Below, one piece after another: positions 1-8,107 of a DNA stretch of 64,000 nt. A model generated the notes under the pieces. It had not been told where the DNA came from. It saw only the letters and a program-made list of their open reading frames with translations, and ran no database searches. Numbering within the stretch: position 1 is the first letter of the stretch; each line of letters starts with the position of its first letter. The translations under genes and the position numbers were made by a program. Source of the DNA: Wocania arenilitoris (GTDB lineage Bacteria; Bacteroidota; Bacteroidia; Flavobacteriales; Flavobacteriaceae); the NCBI RefSeq assembly GCF_021728535.1, contig NZ_JAKKDU010000013.1:47104-111103 (forward strand), in the 5' to 3' direction.

Positions 1-417
1 ATAAAGATAATCCCTATTTTCGGGTTTATAATTGTTGACTAAAAAATTATAAAGTTTTTGTTTTTCGGATTGTGTAAGGTTTAAACTTTGCTCTTTAACT
101 GCTCTATTTTGCCTTATGTAAAAGCTTAAAAAATCATAGTAGTTGCTAGTTCCTAATGAATAGTTTAATTTGCCTCTAGCAAAGTTTAAATAAAAATTAG
201 GAGCTTCAAAATCAAAGCGGCCATAATCAAATGTTTTGTCTAAATTATTTGAAGGGTCTTTAATTCTAAAAGCATTATGTCCAAAGGCGTCATTTAATGA
301 TGTGCCTGCTCCAATAGTTAGCACGCTAATTTCTGCTTCGTTTGATAACTCGATTTGTTGCGCAAACAAAACTTCTGTGATTAAGAAGAGAAATAAAAGA
401 GGTACTATTTTTTTCAT
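1..417 (-). CDS. Lnb-like (former DUF4105) envelope protein, N-terminal part
   Basis: Only the first 139 codons are inside the window; the gene runs off the left edge. The translation starts MKKIVPLLFLFLITEVLFAQ, a classical signal peptide, followed by a region reading EISVLTIGAGTSLNDAFGHN and FRIKDP, then a stretch around FDYGRFDF. The pattern 'G.G....AFGHNAFRI.DP' is characteristic of the family formerly called DUF4105, now named for the N-terminal periplasmic domain of the Bacteroidota lipoprotein N-acyltransferase Lnb. The rest of the family protein (membrane-spanning C-terminal part) cannot be seen, so it is not possible to say whether this copy is the true N-acyltransferase or a paralogue. 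It is read away from the window, upstream of and in the same direction as the PorV-like gene, with 56 bp between them. Confidence 0.75.
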   Translation of the reverse strand, partial: MKKIVPLLFLFLITEVLFAQQIELSNEAEISVLTIGAGTSLNDAFGHNAFRIKDPSNNLDKTFDYGRFDFEAPNFYLNFARGKLNYSLGTSNYYDFLSFYIRQNRAVKEQSLNLTQSEKQKLYNFLVNNYKPENRDYLY

Positions 418-473
418 TTAAAATGTAATTATTTCATGTCATTTAGATTTGCTAAGTAAGTGTCTATTAAGGG

Positions 474-1550
474 TTATCTAAAGATACTTAAATCGAGCTT
501 TAAAGAAAACACATTAGAATATAGCGCTACACTTTGGTCGCCAATATCTGTAAAAGCATAATCTATTTGTACACCATTGTATTTAAAACCAACTCCAAAA
601 CTAGGTTGAAAACTTAATTGTTCGGTATTATCTATTTGTAATTCGTTTTGAAAATTACCCATTCCGGCACGTAAATATACCATATCGATATACCCAAACT
701 CAAATCCTAAGGCTGGATTTATGCTAGCAAAAGATGAGGAAATTATATCATTATTTTCTTCAAACCTAACATTTAAATTTACTGCCGTTAAAAGGGTGTA
801 GTCAACATTAAAGTCAACTAATTTAGAAATACCTATTTGTAGTTTTGGTATTGTTATTTCCGTAGTTTCTGGTAGCTCTTGATTTTGTCCAGCAACTGCA
901 TTTTGTATTGTGGCAAATGCTTCCTCATCAATAGCCCAAGCATTAAAAGTTGTTGTAATATCTCGAGCCATTACACCAAACTTCCAATTGTTTTTAGTTT
1001 CAAATTGAATACCAAGATCAAATCCAAAACCCCAAGATGAGGCAAAATCACCAATTATTCGTCTAATAACTTTTGCATTTACACCGTAATTTAGTCCTTG
1101 TACAGGTAGCTTTCTAGCATAAGAAAAAGTAAGTCCATAATCGGCTGTAGAGAACAAACTAATTCTATCATAATTTATATTTCCCTGTGCATCAATTAAT
1201 TGGGTGGTATTTAAAATATCATCAACAGCAAATCGAATTAACGATACGCCAATAGCACTTCTATTGTCAAGTGGCATTGCAAAAGCAGCATAATCATAAT
1301 TGGCTATATTGGCAAAGTAACTAGAGTGCATTAAAGCAAGTTGATTGTCTTCAAGATTTAATATACCAGCAGGGTTCCAGTAACCAGAATTTACATCGTT
1401 GGTATGTGCTGTAACTGCACTACTCATACCCAAAGCAGCAGCATCAACACCAATATTCATAAACTCATTAGAATATTTTCTAGCAGTTTGACTAAATACT
1501 ACCATTGATAACAAACAAAATAATGTAGTTATATTAGCTTTCAAATGCAA
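474..1550 (-). CDS. PorV/PorQ-family outer-membrane protein
   Basis: This 358-residue protein has a signal peptide ending near FSQ (residues 1-21) and the N-terminal signature of the PorV/PorQ family: YSNEFMNIGVDAAALGMSSA, then SGYWNPAGI. The remainder is a run of alternating beta strands with aromatic and glycine residues, as expected for a FadL-like 14-stranded beta-barrel; it ends in LDLSIFR with an aromatic near the C-terminus. Members of this family include the type IX secretion shuttle proteins PorV and PorQ, but many Flavobacteriia carry extra paralogues of unknown function. Length fits the family. I infer an outer-membrane location. It reads in the same direction as the partial Lnb-like gene downstream. 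No type IX secretion core genes are visible nearby, so a role in secretion is not shown here. Confidence 0.8.
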   Translation of the reverse strand: MHLKANITTLFCLLSMVVFSQTARKYSNEFMNIGVDAAALGMSSAVTAHTNDVNSGYWNPAGILNLEDNQLALMHSSYFANIANYDYAAFAMPLDNRSAIGVSLIRFAVDDILNTTQLIDAQGNINYDRISLFSTADYGLTFSYARKLPVQGLNYGVNAKVIRRIIGDFASSWGFGFDLGIQFETKNNWKFGVMARDITTTFNAWAIDEEAFATIQNAVAGQNQELPETTEITIPKLQIGISKLVDFNVDYTLLTAVNLNVRFEENNDIISSSFASINPALGFEFGYIDMVYLRAGMGNFQNELQIDNTEQLSFQPSFGVGFKYNGVQIDYAFTDIGDQSVALYSNVFSLKLDLSIFR

Positions 1551-1721
1551 TTTTTTTTACAAACCGACATAAATTTTTCAGATGTAATATTCTTAGAATA
1601 TATGAAAAATTTATAAGGAGGTTACCTGCGACAAATTTAAAACAATTAACCTTTACACAGGAAAGATGCATATAATTTATCATCTAATAAACTTGAAATA
1701 ATAATAGATATTGTTTGATTG

Positions 1722-1753
1722 TTGTTTTTCACAATAATAGTTTGTTATTTTTA
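1722..1753 (+). promoter_or_regulatory. Possible promoter for pssA
   Basis: A TTG at 1722-1724 and TATTTTTA at 1746-1753 are separated by 21 bp, close to the Bacteroidota -33/-7 pattern (TTG, TAnnTTTG) with the final G replaced by A. It lies about 20 bp before the chosen pssA start. The match is imperfect in a very AT-rich stretch, so the call is weak. Confidence 0.3.
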
Positions 1754-1772
1754 CATCTCTAAAATTAAATTT

Positions 1773-2534
1773 ATGAAGCGATATATTCCGAATGCATTAA
1801 CTCTATTAAACTTATTTTGTGGATGTATTGCTGTAATTTTTGCCGTTAATAATAATTTTGTTTCTGCTGCTTTATTTGTTTTTCTTGGTATTTTCTTTGA
1901 TTTTTTTGACGGATTTGCTGCAAGAAAGTTAAATGTACAAAGTGAATTGGGTGTACAATTAGATTCGTTAGCAGATATGGTAACTAGCGGATTGGTTCCA
2001 GGAATTGTGATGTATAAGCTATTACAGATGGTTGGTCCGTCGTGGCAAGAAACTGTAGATGCTATTGGATATAATAGAACAATAGGTTTTGAATTCGAAC
2101 ACCCTGAATTTTTCTTTGTTTTACCTTTATTAGGTTTATCAATAACCCTTGCATCAGCCTACCGTTTAGCAAAATTTAATATTGATATAGAGCAACAAAG
2201 CTATTTTAAAGGCTTACCAACACCTGCAAATGCTTTACTTATATTATCACTACCGCTAATTATGGAGTTTCAAAACAACGATGTAATCAATTCCATTATT
2301 CTTAATAAATGGTTTTTAATTGGCTTAACGGTTTTTAGTTGTTGGATATTAAATTCTAATATCAAATTATTCGCTTTAAAATTTAAAGATTGGAGTTTTA
2401 AAAATAATGCAACGCGTTATATTTTTATATTACTCTGCATAGTGTTTTTAATTGTATTGCAATTTGCGGCTATTCCAATAATTATTTTACTTTATATTAC
2501 TATGTCTGTTTTAGACAATTTAACCTCAAAATAA
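1773..2534 (+). CDS. pssA: CDP-diacylglycerol-serine O-phosphatidyltransferase
   Basis: Integral inner-membrane enzyme that condenses CDP-diacylglycerol with L-serine to phosphatidylserine, the precursor of phosphatidylethanolamine. With the start at 1773 (MKRYIPNALTLLNLFCG) it has 253 residues. The CDP-alcohol phosphatidyltransferase motif DG-x2-AR-x8-G-x3-D-x3-D is complete: D46, G47, A50, R51, G60, D64 and D68. About six to eight hydrophobic segments follow, and PTPANALL after the motif is typical of PssA. An in-frame start 18 codons upstream (1719) would add a stretch that overlaps the putative promoter and breaks the usual family N-terminus, so I prefer 1773. The next gene follows after 4 bp, suggesting co-transcription. 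Confidence 0.93.
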   Translation: MKRYIPNALTLLNLFCGCIAVIFAVNNNFVSAALFVFLGIFFDFFDGFAARKLNVQSELGVQLDSLADMVTSGLVPGIVMYKLLQMVGPSWQETVDAIGYNRTIGFEFEHPEFFFVLPLLGLSITLASAYRLAKFNIDIEQQSYFKGLPTPANALLILSLPLIMEFQNNDVINSIILNKWFLIGLTVFSCWILNSNIKLFALKFKDWSFKNNATRYIFILLCIVFLIVLQFAAIPIIILLYITMSVLDNLTSK

Positions 2535-2538
2535 AAAT

Positions 2539-3420
2539 ATGGCATCAGGATTTTTTGCATTATTTGACGACATAGCAGCTTTAATGGACGACGTAGTGGT
2601 AATGAGTAAAATTAGCACCAAAAAAACTGCTGGTATTTTGGGAGATGATTTAGCTGTTAATGCTGAAAAAGCTACAGGATTTGTTTCCTCTCGGGAATTA
2701 CCTGTTTTATGGGCAATTACCAAAGGATCTTTTTTTAATAAACTCATTATTTTACCCATTGCTTTTTTACTTAGCGCTTTTGCGCCATGGGCAGTTACAT
2801 TAGCTTTAATACTTGGTGGTGTGTATTTAGCGTTTGAAGGCGCCGAAAAAATATACGAGTTTTTTGTACCGCATAAGCACACCAAAATTAAAGTTGATCA
2901 GAAAACTGTTTCTGAAGATGAGGTTTTAAAAGTTGAGAAAAGTAAGATTAAATCTGCCATTTTCACCGATTTTATTTTATCTGTGGAAATCGTAATTATT
3001 GCTTTAGGTACGGTTTTAGATAGACCGCTTTTATTTCAAATATTAGTCGTTTCAATTGTGGCTATTATTGCAACTATTGGCGTTTATGGTATAGTGGCAC
3101 TTATAGTTAGGATGGATGATTTTGGTTATAAATTGGTTAAACTTAGTAGTAAAGACAAAAGCATTGCAAAGGTTGTTGGTAACTTTTTAATTAATGCATT
3201 ACCTGTTGTTATTAAAAGTTTATCAGTTATTGGTATAATAGCATTAATTTTAGTTGCAGGTGGTATTTTTGTTCATAATATTGAATGGCTTCATCATTTT
3301 TTAGAAACATTACCATCAATTTTAAGAGATTTTATTTTAGGATTGTTGGTTGGTTTTGCTGTACTTTTAGTGGTGAAGTTATTTAAGTTTGTTTTTAAGG
3401 GAAGAGTTGTTAATGAATAA
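2539..3420 (+). CDS. DUF808 family inner-membrane protein
   Basis: A 293-residue protein beginning MASGFFALFDDIAALMDD, the hallmark opening of DUF808 proteins (E. coli YedI is a member). The segments DVVVMSKISTKKTAGILGDD and NAEKATGF are also family signatures. About six hydrophobic helices are seen, roughly at residues 67-98, 138-160, 163-185, 215-240 and 265-285. The function of the family is not established. It begins 4 bp after pssA and is probably in the same transcript; it converges on the small ribbon-helix-helix gene with 9 bp between the stop codons. Confidence 0.88.
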   Translation: MASGFFALFDDIAALMDDVVVMSKISTKKTAGILGDDLAVNAEKATGFVSSRELPVLWAITKGSFFNKLIILPIAFLLSAFAPWAVTLALILGGVYLAFEGAEKIYEFFVPHKHTKIKVDQKTVSEDEVLKVEKSKIKSAIFTDFILSVEIVIIALGTVLDRPLLFQILVVSIVAIIATIGVYGIVALIVRMDDFGYKLVKLSSKDKSIAKVVGNFLINALPVVIKSLSVIGIIALILVAGGIFVHNIEWLHHFLETLPSILRDFILGLLVGFAVLLVVKLFKFVFKGRVVNE

Positions 3421-3429
3421 GATTTTATT

Positions 3430-3597
3430 TTATTCAGAATCTTTAGTTTTAGGGTTTCTCTTTGCTTTTTTAAGACTTTCGTTTAACATCCATTCTATTT
3501 GACCATTGGTACTGCGAAATTCATCCGCAGCCCATTTTTCAATAGCCTTAAGCATATCTTCATTAATTCGTAATGCAAAAGCCTTTTTTTTTGCCAT
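3430..3597 (-). CDS. Small Arc-like ribbon-helix-helix DNA-binding protein
   Basis: A 55-residue protein. It reads MAKKKAFALRINEDMLKAIE then KWAADEFRSTNGQIEWML. This is the Arc/MetJ-type ribbon-helix-helix pattern: a basic N-terminus, a beta strand with alternating residues (KAFALRI, about residues 5-11), helix A (13-25) and helix B (29-46, with the NGQIE turn). The tail is lysine-rich. Such proteins bind DNA as dimers of dimers through the beta ribbon. It lies 45 bp downstream of the SPFH gene on the same strand, so the pair is probably one operon. The TGATAT repeats at the head of that operon are a plausible autoregulatory target, which is inference. Confidence 0.82.
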   Translation of the reverse strand: MAKKKAFALRINEDMLKAIEKWAADEFRSTNGQIEWMLNESLKKAKRNPKTKDSE

Positions 3598-3642
3598 TTT
3601 AGTGGTTAATTATTAGTATTAATTTAATTATAATAATCATAA

Positions 3643-4503
3643 TTAATGATTTAAAGTGCCAGTATTTAAAACAGGAGATGCCTCTTTGTCTCCACATAAA
3701 ATTACCATAAGATTACTTACCATAGCAGCTTTACGTTCTTCATCTAATTCTACAATATTTTTCTTTCCAAGTTCTTCTAGAGCCATTTCTACCATGCTTA
3801 CCGCACCTTCAACAATTTTATGTCTAGCAGCTACAATAGCAGTCGCTTGTTGCCTTTTTAGCATAGCGTTGGCAATTTCTTGTGCGTAAGCTAAATAGCC
3901 AATTCTTGCTTCTAGCACTTCAATGCCTGCAATAGATAGACGTTCGTCTATTTCTTTTTCTAATGCTTCGCTTACCTCGTTAACACTAGAACGTAAGGTA
4001 ATATCTTCGGTATGTCCTTCATCTGCAAAATTATCATAGGGATACATACTTGCTAATTTTCTAACAGCAGCGTCTGTTTGTACACGAACAAAATTTTCGT
4101 AATTATCAACATCAAAAGCTGCTTTATACGTGTCTTTAACACGCCAAACCAAAATGGTGCTTATCATTATTGGATTACCAAGTTTGTCGTTTACTTTTAA
4201 ACGCTCACTATCAAAATTACTGGCGCGCAGCGAAATTTTCTTTTGTGTAAATAAAGGGTTTACCCAATAAAAACCATTCTTGTTGATTGTACCAACGTAT
4301 TCCCCAAAAAGTAATAAAACTCTAGAGTTGTTAGGTTGTACCATTATAAACCCTTTTGCAATAAAAATAGCGATAATTATAAGTGCTATTAATAAGAAAT
4401 TTTTAGTAAAAATCATTGTTACGATTCCTCCAAAAAACAATACAAAAAATATAAATAGCATAAAGTATCCATTTGCGGGTGTAATTATTTTTTCTTCTTT
4501 CAT
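3643..4503 (-). CDS. SPFH (band 7/prohibitin-like) membrane protein
   Basis: A 286-residue protein. Two hydrophobic segments lie near residues 12-30 and 34-54, then an SPFH/band 7 domain from about 55 to 230 (VQPNNSRVLLLFGEYVGTI, GFYWVNPLF, ISTILVWRVKDTYKAAFDV, VRVQTDAAVRKLAS). A helical segment with ANAMLKRQQATAIVAARHKI follows; the ERQ-like cluster and the IVEGAV segment are typical of bacterial SPFH proteins. These proteins oligomerise on membranes; roles in membrane microdomains or protease control are known for relatives, but none can be assigned here. The gene heads a probable operon with the small ribbon-helix-helix gene. Its start overlaps a set of TGATAT repeats. Confidence 0.85.
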   Translation of the reverse strand: MKEEKIITPANGYFMLFIFFVLFFGGIVTMIFTKNFLLIALIIIAIFIAKGFIMVQPNNSRVLLLFGEYVGTINKNGFYWVNPLFTQKKISLRASNFDSERLKVNDKLGNPIMISTILVWRVKDTYKAAFDVDNYENFVRVQTDAAVRKLASMYPYDNFADEGHTEDITLRSSVNEVSEALEKEIDERLSIAGIEVLEARIGYLAYAQEIANAMLKRQQATAIVAARHKIVEGAVSMVEMALEELGKKNIVELDEERKAAMVSNLMVILCGDKEASPVLNTGTLNH

Positions 4504-4551
4504 GATATATTTGATTTAAAATGATATTATAATGATATCACAAATATATCA
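4503..4551. promoter_or_regulatory. TGATAT repeat cluster, candidate operator
   Basis: Four copies of TGATAT half-sites lie just upstream of the SPFH gene: direct at 4503-4508, 4522-4527 and 4533-4538 (the last within the palindrome TGATATCA, 4533-4540), and inverted at 4546-4551. Spacing is 19, 11 and about 13 bp. Closely spaced half-sites are what tetrameric ribbon-helix-helix repressors bind, and the downstream gene of the operon encodes such a protein. The region is very AT-rich, so chance repetition is possible. Confidence 0.4.
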
Positions 4552-4593
4552 TTTAATATTTGATTTTGTACCATATTTATTAAAAAGTTTTTT

Positions 4594-4904
4594 GTTATTC
4601 CGCCGCAGGCAGGAATCCATTCGGATAACTAAAATATTTATGTAAAAAACAGGCTATTGAAAGGCTTTACAAAAAAACGGATTATATAAGTTTATGTATT
4701 TTGAAGCCTATAAATTTACTTATGATACAAAAAGTGAATAGCACATGAAAAAGTGGAAACGTCAATGGAAAATAGACTTGATTGAAAGAGATAATTCTAC
4801 ATTGGAAAGATTTATCTAAAGATTGTCCTTATTTGATTAGAGAATTAATATAAAATTTGAATAATCTTAATTGTCTAGTGGATTCCTGCCTGCGGAGGAA
4901 TGAC
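4594..4904. repeat. Inverted repeat flanking a decayed mobile-type ORF
   Basis: The left arm (core 4603-4619, ccgcaggcaggaatcca) and the right arm (core 4879-4895) are perfect 17-bp reverse complements. The longer arms 4594-4619 and 4879-4904 match with only two mismatches. They are much richer in G+C than their surroundings. The arms enclose about 260 bp that contain the end of a GIY-YIG nuclease-like reading frame. This accounts for most of the 454-bp space between the SPFH and lptB genes. Palindromes of the ggattcctgcctgcg type beside small GIY-YIG genes are familiar from Bacteroidota genomes. Confidence 0.75.
4741..4853 (+). pseudogene. Remnant of a GIY-YIG endonuclease-like gene
   Basis: In the plus strand the translation reads MKKWKRQWKIDLIERDN, then STLER. 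After a shift of one frame near 4808 it continues DLSKDCPYLIRELI and a stop at 4851-4853. The block KKWKR-WKI-LIE--N----DLS-D is the usual C-terminal part of small GIY-YIG (UPF0213/YhbQ-like) proteins. The catalytic N-terminal half is not recognisable upstream, where frames are broken by stops. The fragment sits between the two G+C-rich inverted repeats, so it looks like a worn-out hairpin-flanked cassette. The assignment rests on a short motif. Confidence 0.6.
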
Positions 4905-4957
4905 AAAAAATTTAGAAATGACAGTGTAAACTAAAAAAAATAAATAACACTTAGTAT

Positions 4958-5698
4958 CTAGTCGCGAATTTTCTTTTTCCTCAACTCGAAGTTTTGCCCT
5001 AAATAAACTTTGCGCACCATTTTGTCTGCCGCTAATTCTTCAGGGATTCCAGCTTTTAAAATACCGCCTTCAAACATTAAATAAGTTCTATCGGTAATAG
5101 CTAAAGTTTCTTGTACATTATGGTCGGTAATTAAAATACCAATATTCTTTTTAGTAAGTTGTGCCACAATGCGCTGGATGTCTTCAACCGCAACAGGATC
5201 TACACCTGCAAAAGGTTCATCTAATAAAATAAAACTTGGGTCGGTTGCTAATGCACGAGCAATTTCGGTACGTCTACGCTCTCCACCAGATAATAAATCG
5301 CCACGGTTTTTACGAATATGACCTAAACCAAATTCTTCAATAAGTGATTCCATTTTATCGTGTTGTTGCTTTTTGCTCAGTTTGGTAAGTTGCAAAACAC
5401 TTAAAATATTGTCTTCTATACTCAGTTTTCTAAACACCGAAGCTTCTTGTGCTAAATAGCCAATACCGTTTTGAGCACGTTTGTACATGGGGTATTTGGT
5501 AATTTCAGTATTATCTAAAAAAATATGCCCGCCATTAGGTTTTATTAAACCCACAATCATATAAAAAGATGTTGTTTTACCGGCTCCGTTAGGACCAAGA
5601 AGCCCAACAATTTCTCCCTGATTTACTTCAAGAGAAACATCTTTTACAACTTTTCGCCCGCTATAGGACTTCATTAAATTTTCGGCTCTTAAAATCAT
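4958..5698 (-). CDS. lptB: Lipopolysaccharide export ABC transporter ATPase
   Basis: A 246-residue ABC ATPase that powers extraction of LPS from the inner membrane by LptFG. It shows Walker [10 protein letters not shown] (35-43), Q-loop [13 protein letters not shown], signature LSGGERRR (136-143), Walker B FILLDEP (156-162) with the catalytic Glu, and the switch His in ITDHN. The sequence [20 protein letters not shown] is highly specific to LptB. Length equals the family norm plus a short basic C-terminus. In this window its neighbours are the AhpD-like gene, tatC and the KdsD-type gene, all on the same strand. KdsD makes a precursor of the Kdo of LPS, so an envelope-biogenesis grouping is reasonable. 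Confidence 0.95.
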   Translation of the reverse strand: MILRAENLMKSYSGRKVVKDVSLEVNQGEIVGLLGPNGAGKTTSFYMIVGLIKPNGGHIFLDNTEITKYPMYKRAQNGIGYLAQEASVFRKLSIEDNILSVLQLTKLSKKQQHDKMESLIEEFGLGHIRKNRGDLLSGGERRRTEIARALATDPSFILLDEPFAGVDPVAVEDIQRIVAQLTKKNIGILITDHNVQETLAITDRTYLMFEGGILKAGIPEELAADKMVRKVYLGQNFELRKKKIRD

Positions 5699-5771
5699 AT
5701 CTTAAATACTGAACGCTAAAAATAGTAAAATCATATAGACTAATTTAGCTTGGGTTAAATTTATGTTTTAT

Positions 5772-6119
5772 TTAACGCTGCTGTTCTAAAGCTTCCCAAA
5801 ACTCGTAAGCACGGCGTAAATGCGGAATAACAATAGTACCGCCAATTAAATTAGCAATACTTAAGGTTTCAATAACCTGCTCTTTTGGGATGCCTTCTTT
5901 ATAGCAAGTTTCAAGATGATATTTTACACAATCGTCGCATCTTAAAACCATTGATGCCACTAAACCTAAAAGCTCTTTTGTTTTAACATCTAAAGCGCCT
6001 TCCGCGAAAGCGTTGGTGTCTAAATTAAAAATACGTTTAATTACTTTATTATTATCGGCAAGAATTTTATCGTTCATTCTTTCCCGATACTCATTAAATT
6101 CGGTAACGATATCAGACAT
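5772..6119 (-). CDS. AhpD-like carboxymuconolactone decarboxylase family protein
   Basis: With the start at 6119 (MSDIVTEFNEYRERMNDK) the protein has 115 residues. The all-helical CMD fold is indicated by LDVKTKELLGLVASMVLRCD and the redox motif CDDCVKYH (C-x2-C-x3-H), preceded by the conserved Glu of the proton relay and followed by EQVIETLSIANLIGGT. Family members are small peroxidases or hydratases; the CxxC version here suggests a thiol-based peroxidase-like reaction, but the substrate is unknown. An upstream in-frame start would begin within the tatC C-terminal coding region; the chosen start overlaps tatC by 8 bp, which suggests translational coupling. Confidence 0.88.
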   Translation of the reverse strand: MSDIVTEFNEYRERMNDKILADNNKVIKRIFNLDTNAFAEGALDVKTKELLGLVASMVLRCDDCVKYHLETCYKEGIPKEQVIETLSIANLIGGTIVIPHLRRAYEFWEALEQQR

Positions 6120-6939
6120 TTTTTTTCTCTTTTCTTTTTTGATTTCGTATAACAATTTTAGAAATATAAATGCTTACTTGATACAATATTATAATTGGAA
6201 TAGCTACAATAACTTGACTTGCAACATCTGGAGGCGTTATAACTGCAGCTAATATGAGTACGCCAACTAAAGCAAATTTTCTGTATTTACGTAAAATTTC
6301 GGGTGTTACTAAACCAATTTTTGTTAAAAAATAGATAACTATTGGTAATTCGAAAATTAAGCCAGAAGCTAAAACAGAAGCTCTTATTAGCCCTATATAT
6401 GAATTTAAATCGAAATCGTTATGAACTTTTTCTGCAACGGAATAAGTGCCTAAAAAGTTAATAGATAAAGGGCAAATAATATAATATCCAAAAAGTACAC
6501 CTATAAAAAATAAAAGTGATGAAATGATAATGAAACCTCTTGAATGTTTTCGTTCGTTTGAATGGAGACCTGGACTAATAAATTTCCACAGTTGATAAAT
6601 TACATAGGGAAAAGCTATAATAAACCCGAAAGTTATGGATGTCCAAATGTGTGCTGAAAATTGTCCAGCCATGGTTCTGCTTTGAACTTCAAAATTGAAT
6701 TCTGTGTCACAAAAACTATCAAATCCCAACATTTGAGAAGCTTTACATAAAGTTTCGTAAGTTAAAAAGTCTGATTTTGATGGTCCAAAAATTAGTGTGC
6801 CAAAAACGAAATCTTTTAATATAAATGCTACTGTAGCAGCTACCATAATAGCTACAACAGACCTAATTAAATGCCAACGTAATTCTTCAAGATGATCTAA
6901 AAAAGACATCTCATTAACGTTTTTCTTTTTCTTTGCCAT
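6112..6939 (-). CDS. tatC: Sec-independent protein translocase TatC
   Basis: The 275-residue polytopic receptor subunit of the twin-arginine translocase. Signatures are MSFLDHLEELRWHLIRSV near the N-terminus, FIIAFPYVIYQLWKFISPGL, and FELPIVIYFLTKIGLV followed by RKYRKFALVGVLILAAVITPPD. Six membrane helices can be placed. The insertion between helices 1 and 2 (residues about 55-95) is long, as usual in Bacteroidota. The start shares one base with the stop of the KdsD-type gene. Tat export matters for this window because at least three downstream-locus proteins carry RR signal peptides (52,645; 55,045; 56,404). Confidence 0.95.
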   Translation of the reverse strand: MAKKKKNVNEMSFLDHLEELRWHLIRSVVAIMVAATVAFILKDFVFGTLIFGPSKSDFLTYETLCKASQMLGFDSFCDTEFNFEVQSRTMAGQFSAHIWTSITFGFIIAFPYVIYQLWKFISPGLHSNERKHSRGFIIISSLLFFIGVLFGYYIICPLSINFLGTYSVAEKVHNDFDLNSYIGLIRASVLASGLIFELPIVIYFLTKIGLVTPEILRKYRKFALVGVLILAAVITPPDVASQVIVAIPIIILYQVSIYISKIVIRNQKRKEKKNV

Positions 6940-7904
6940 TATAAAATACCTTCTTTAATTAAATCGTGTAAATGTACAACGCCTGCATAATTGCCTTTTT
7001 CTATAACTAATAATTGCGAAATATCATTATTTTCCATAATTTCTAAAGCGTCAACAGCCATAGCATCTGCGTTTATATGCTTTGGATTAGCACTCATAAT
7101 GTCTTTTGCTGTTAAGTTAGAAAAATCATCAACTTTGGTTAGCATTCTACGTAAATCTCCATCTGTTATTATGCCAACAATTTTTTCATTTTCAACCACA
7201 GCAGTTACACCAAGCATTTTTTTTGTAATTTCAATAATAATGTTTTTAATGCTAGTGTCTAGATGTACTTTAGGTTTTTCATTAACAGAAGAAATATCAT
7301 GAACTCTCAAATACAATTTTTTTCCTAAAGCTCCGCCAGGGTGGTATTTAGCAAAATCTTTACTCGAAAAACCTCGTAATTCTAACAAGCAAATCGCGAG
7401 CGCATCACCAACAACTAATTGAGCTGTTGTACTTGTGGTTGGCGCTAAGTTATTTGGGCACGCTTCCTGCTCTACAAAAGCATTTAATATATAATCGGCT
7501 TGCTGCCCTAAAAACGAATCTTTATTACCTGTAATAGCTATCATTTTATTTTTTGCACTCTTTATTAAAGGCACTAATACTTTTATTTCTGGAGTGTTTC
7601 CACTTTTAGAAATACAAACTACAACATCATCTTCAAGAATTAACCCTAAGTCACCATGAATAGCATCAGCAGCGTGCATAAAAACTGCTGGTGTTCCTGT
7701 GGAGTTTAAGGTTGCGACAATCTTATTTGCTATAATAGCACTTTTACCAATTCCTGTTATAATTACGCGTCCTTTGGAGTTGTATATAAGATTTACAGCA
7801 TGAGCAAAATCATTAGTTACAAGGTTAGCTAAATTAGAAATGGCTTTACTTTCCATTTCGATGGTATGTTTAGCTTTATTAATAATAGAAATTTCGTCTT
7901 TCAA
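6939..7904 (-). CDS. kdsD: KpsF/GutQ-type arabinose-5-phosphate isomerase
   Basis: A 321-residue cytoplasmic enzyme expected to interconvert D-ribulose 5-phosphate and D-arabinose 5-phosphate for Kdo synthesis. An N-terminal SIS domain spans about 30-170, with GRVIITGIGKSAIIANKIVA, ADAIHGDLG and CISKSGNTPEI. It is followed by HPGGALGKKL and a pair of CBS domains (about 200-321; ITDGDLRR is typical). Length and domain order match KdsD/KpsF/GutQ. The gene symbol is given by family and because it is grouped with lptB, but GutQ-type paralogues cannot be excluded. It overlaps tatC by one base and appears to head the tatC-AhpD-lptB run. Confidence 0.88.
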   Translation of the reverse strand: MKDEISIINKAKHTIEMESKAISNLANLVTNDFAHAVNLIYNSKGRVIITGIGKSAIIANKIVATLNSTGTPAVFMHAADAIHGDLGLILEDDVVVCISKSGNTPEIKVLVPLIKSAKNKMIAITGNKDSFLGQQADYILNAFVEQEACPNNLAPTTSTTAQLVVGDALAICLLELRGFSSKDFAKYHPGGALGKKLYLRVHDISSVNEKPKVHLDTSIKNIIIEITKKMLGVTAVVENEKIVGIITDGDLRRMLTKVDDFSNLTAKDIMSANPKHINADAMAVDALEIMENNDISQLLVIEKGNYAGVVHLHDLIKEGIL

Positions 7905-8107
7905 AATTTATTATTTTTTTTTGTTGATGCTTTAAAGATTTTGTTATCTTTAAGTGTTAATCAGTATTGAATTTATTGTAAATTCGTATTGCGATACAAA
8001 ACTAACGAAAAAAACATGAGGGTTCTCTAAAAACACCGCTAAATTAATGAATACTATAAACTTTAGGTGGTGTATTTTAGTTGTAAAATTAATTTTTCAT
8101 TATATCA

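Noticed and set aside
1719..1772. Upstream in-frame extension of pssA
   Set aside because: The added 18 residues overlap the likely promoter and do not fit the family N-terminus, which starts at MKRYIPN.
7997..8004. TAGTTTTG on the minus strand as a -7 element for the KdsD-type gene
   Set aside because: It matches TAnnTTTG but lies about 90 bp upstream without a -33 element; chance matches are frequent in such AT-rich DNA.
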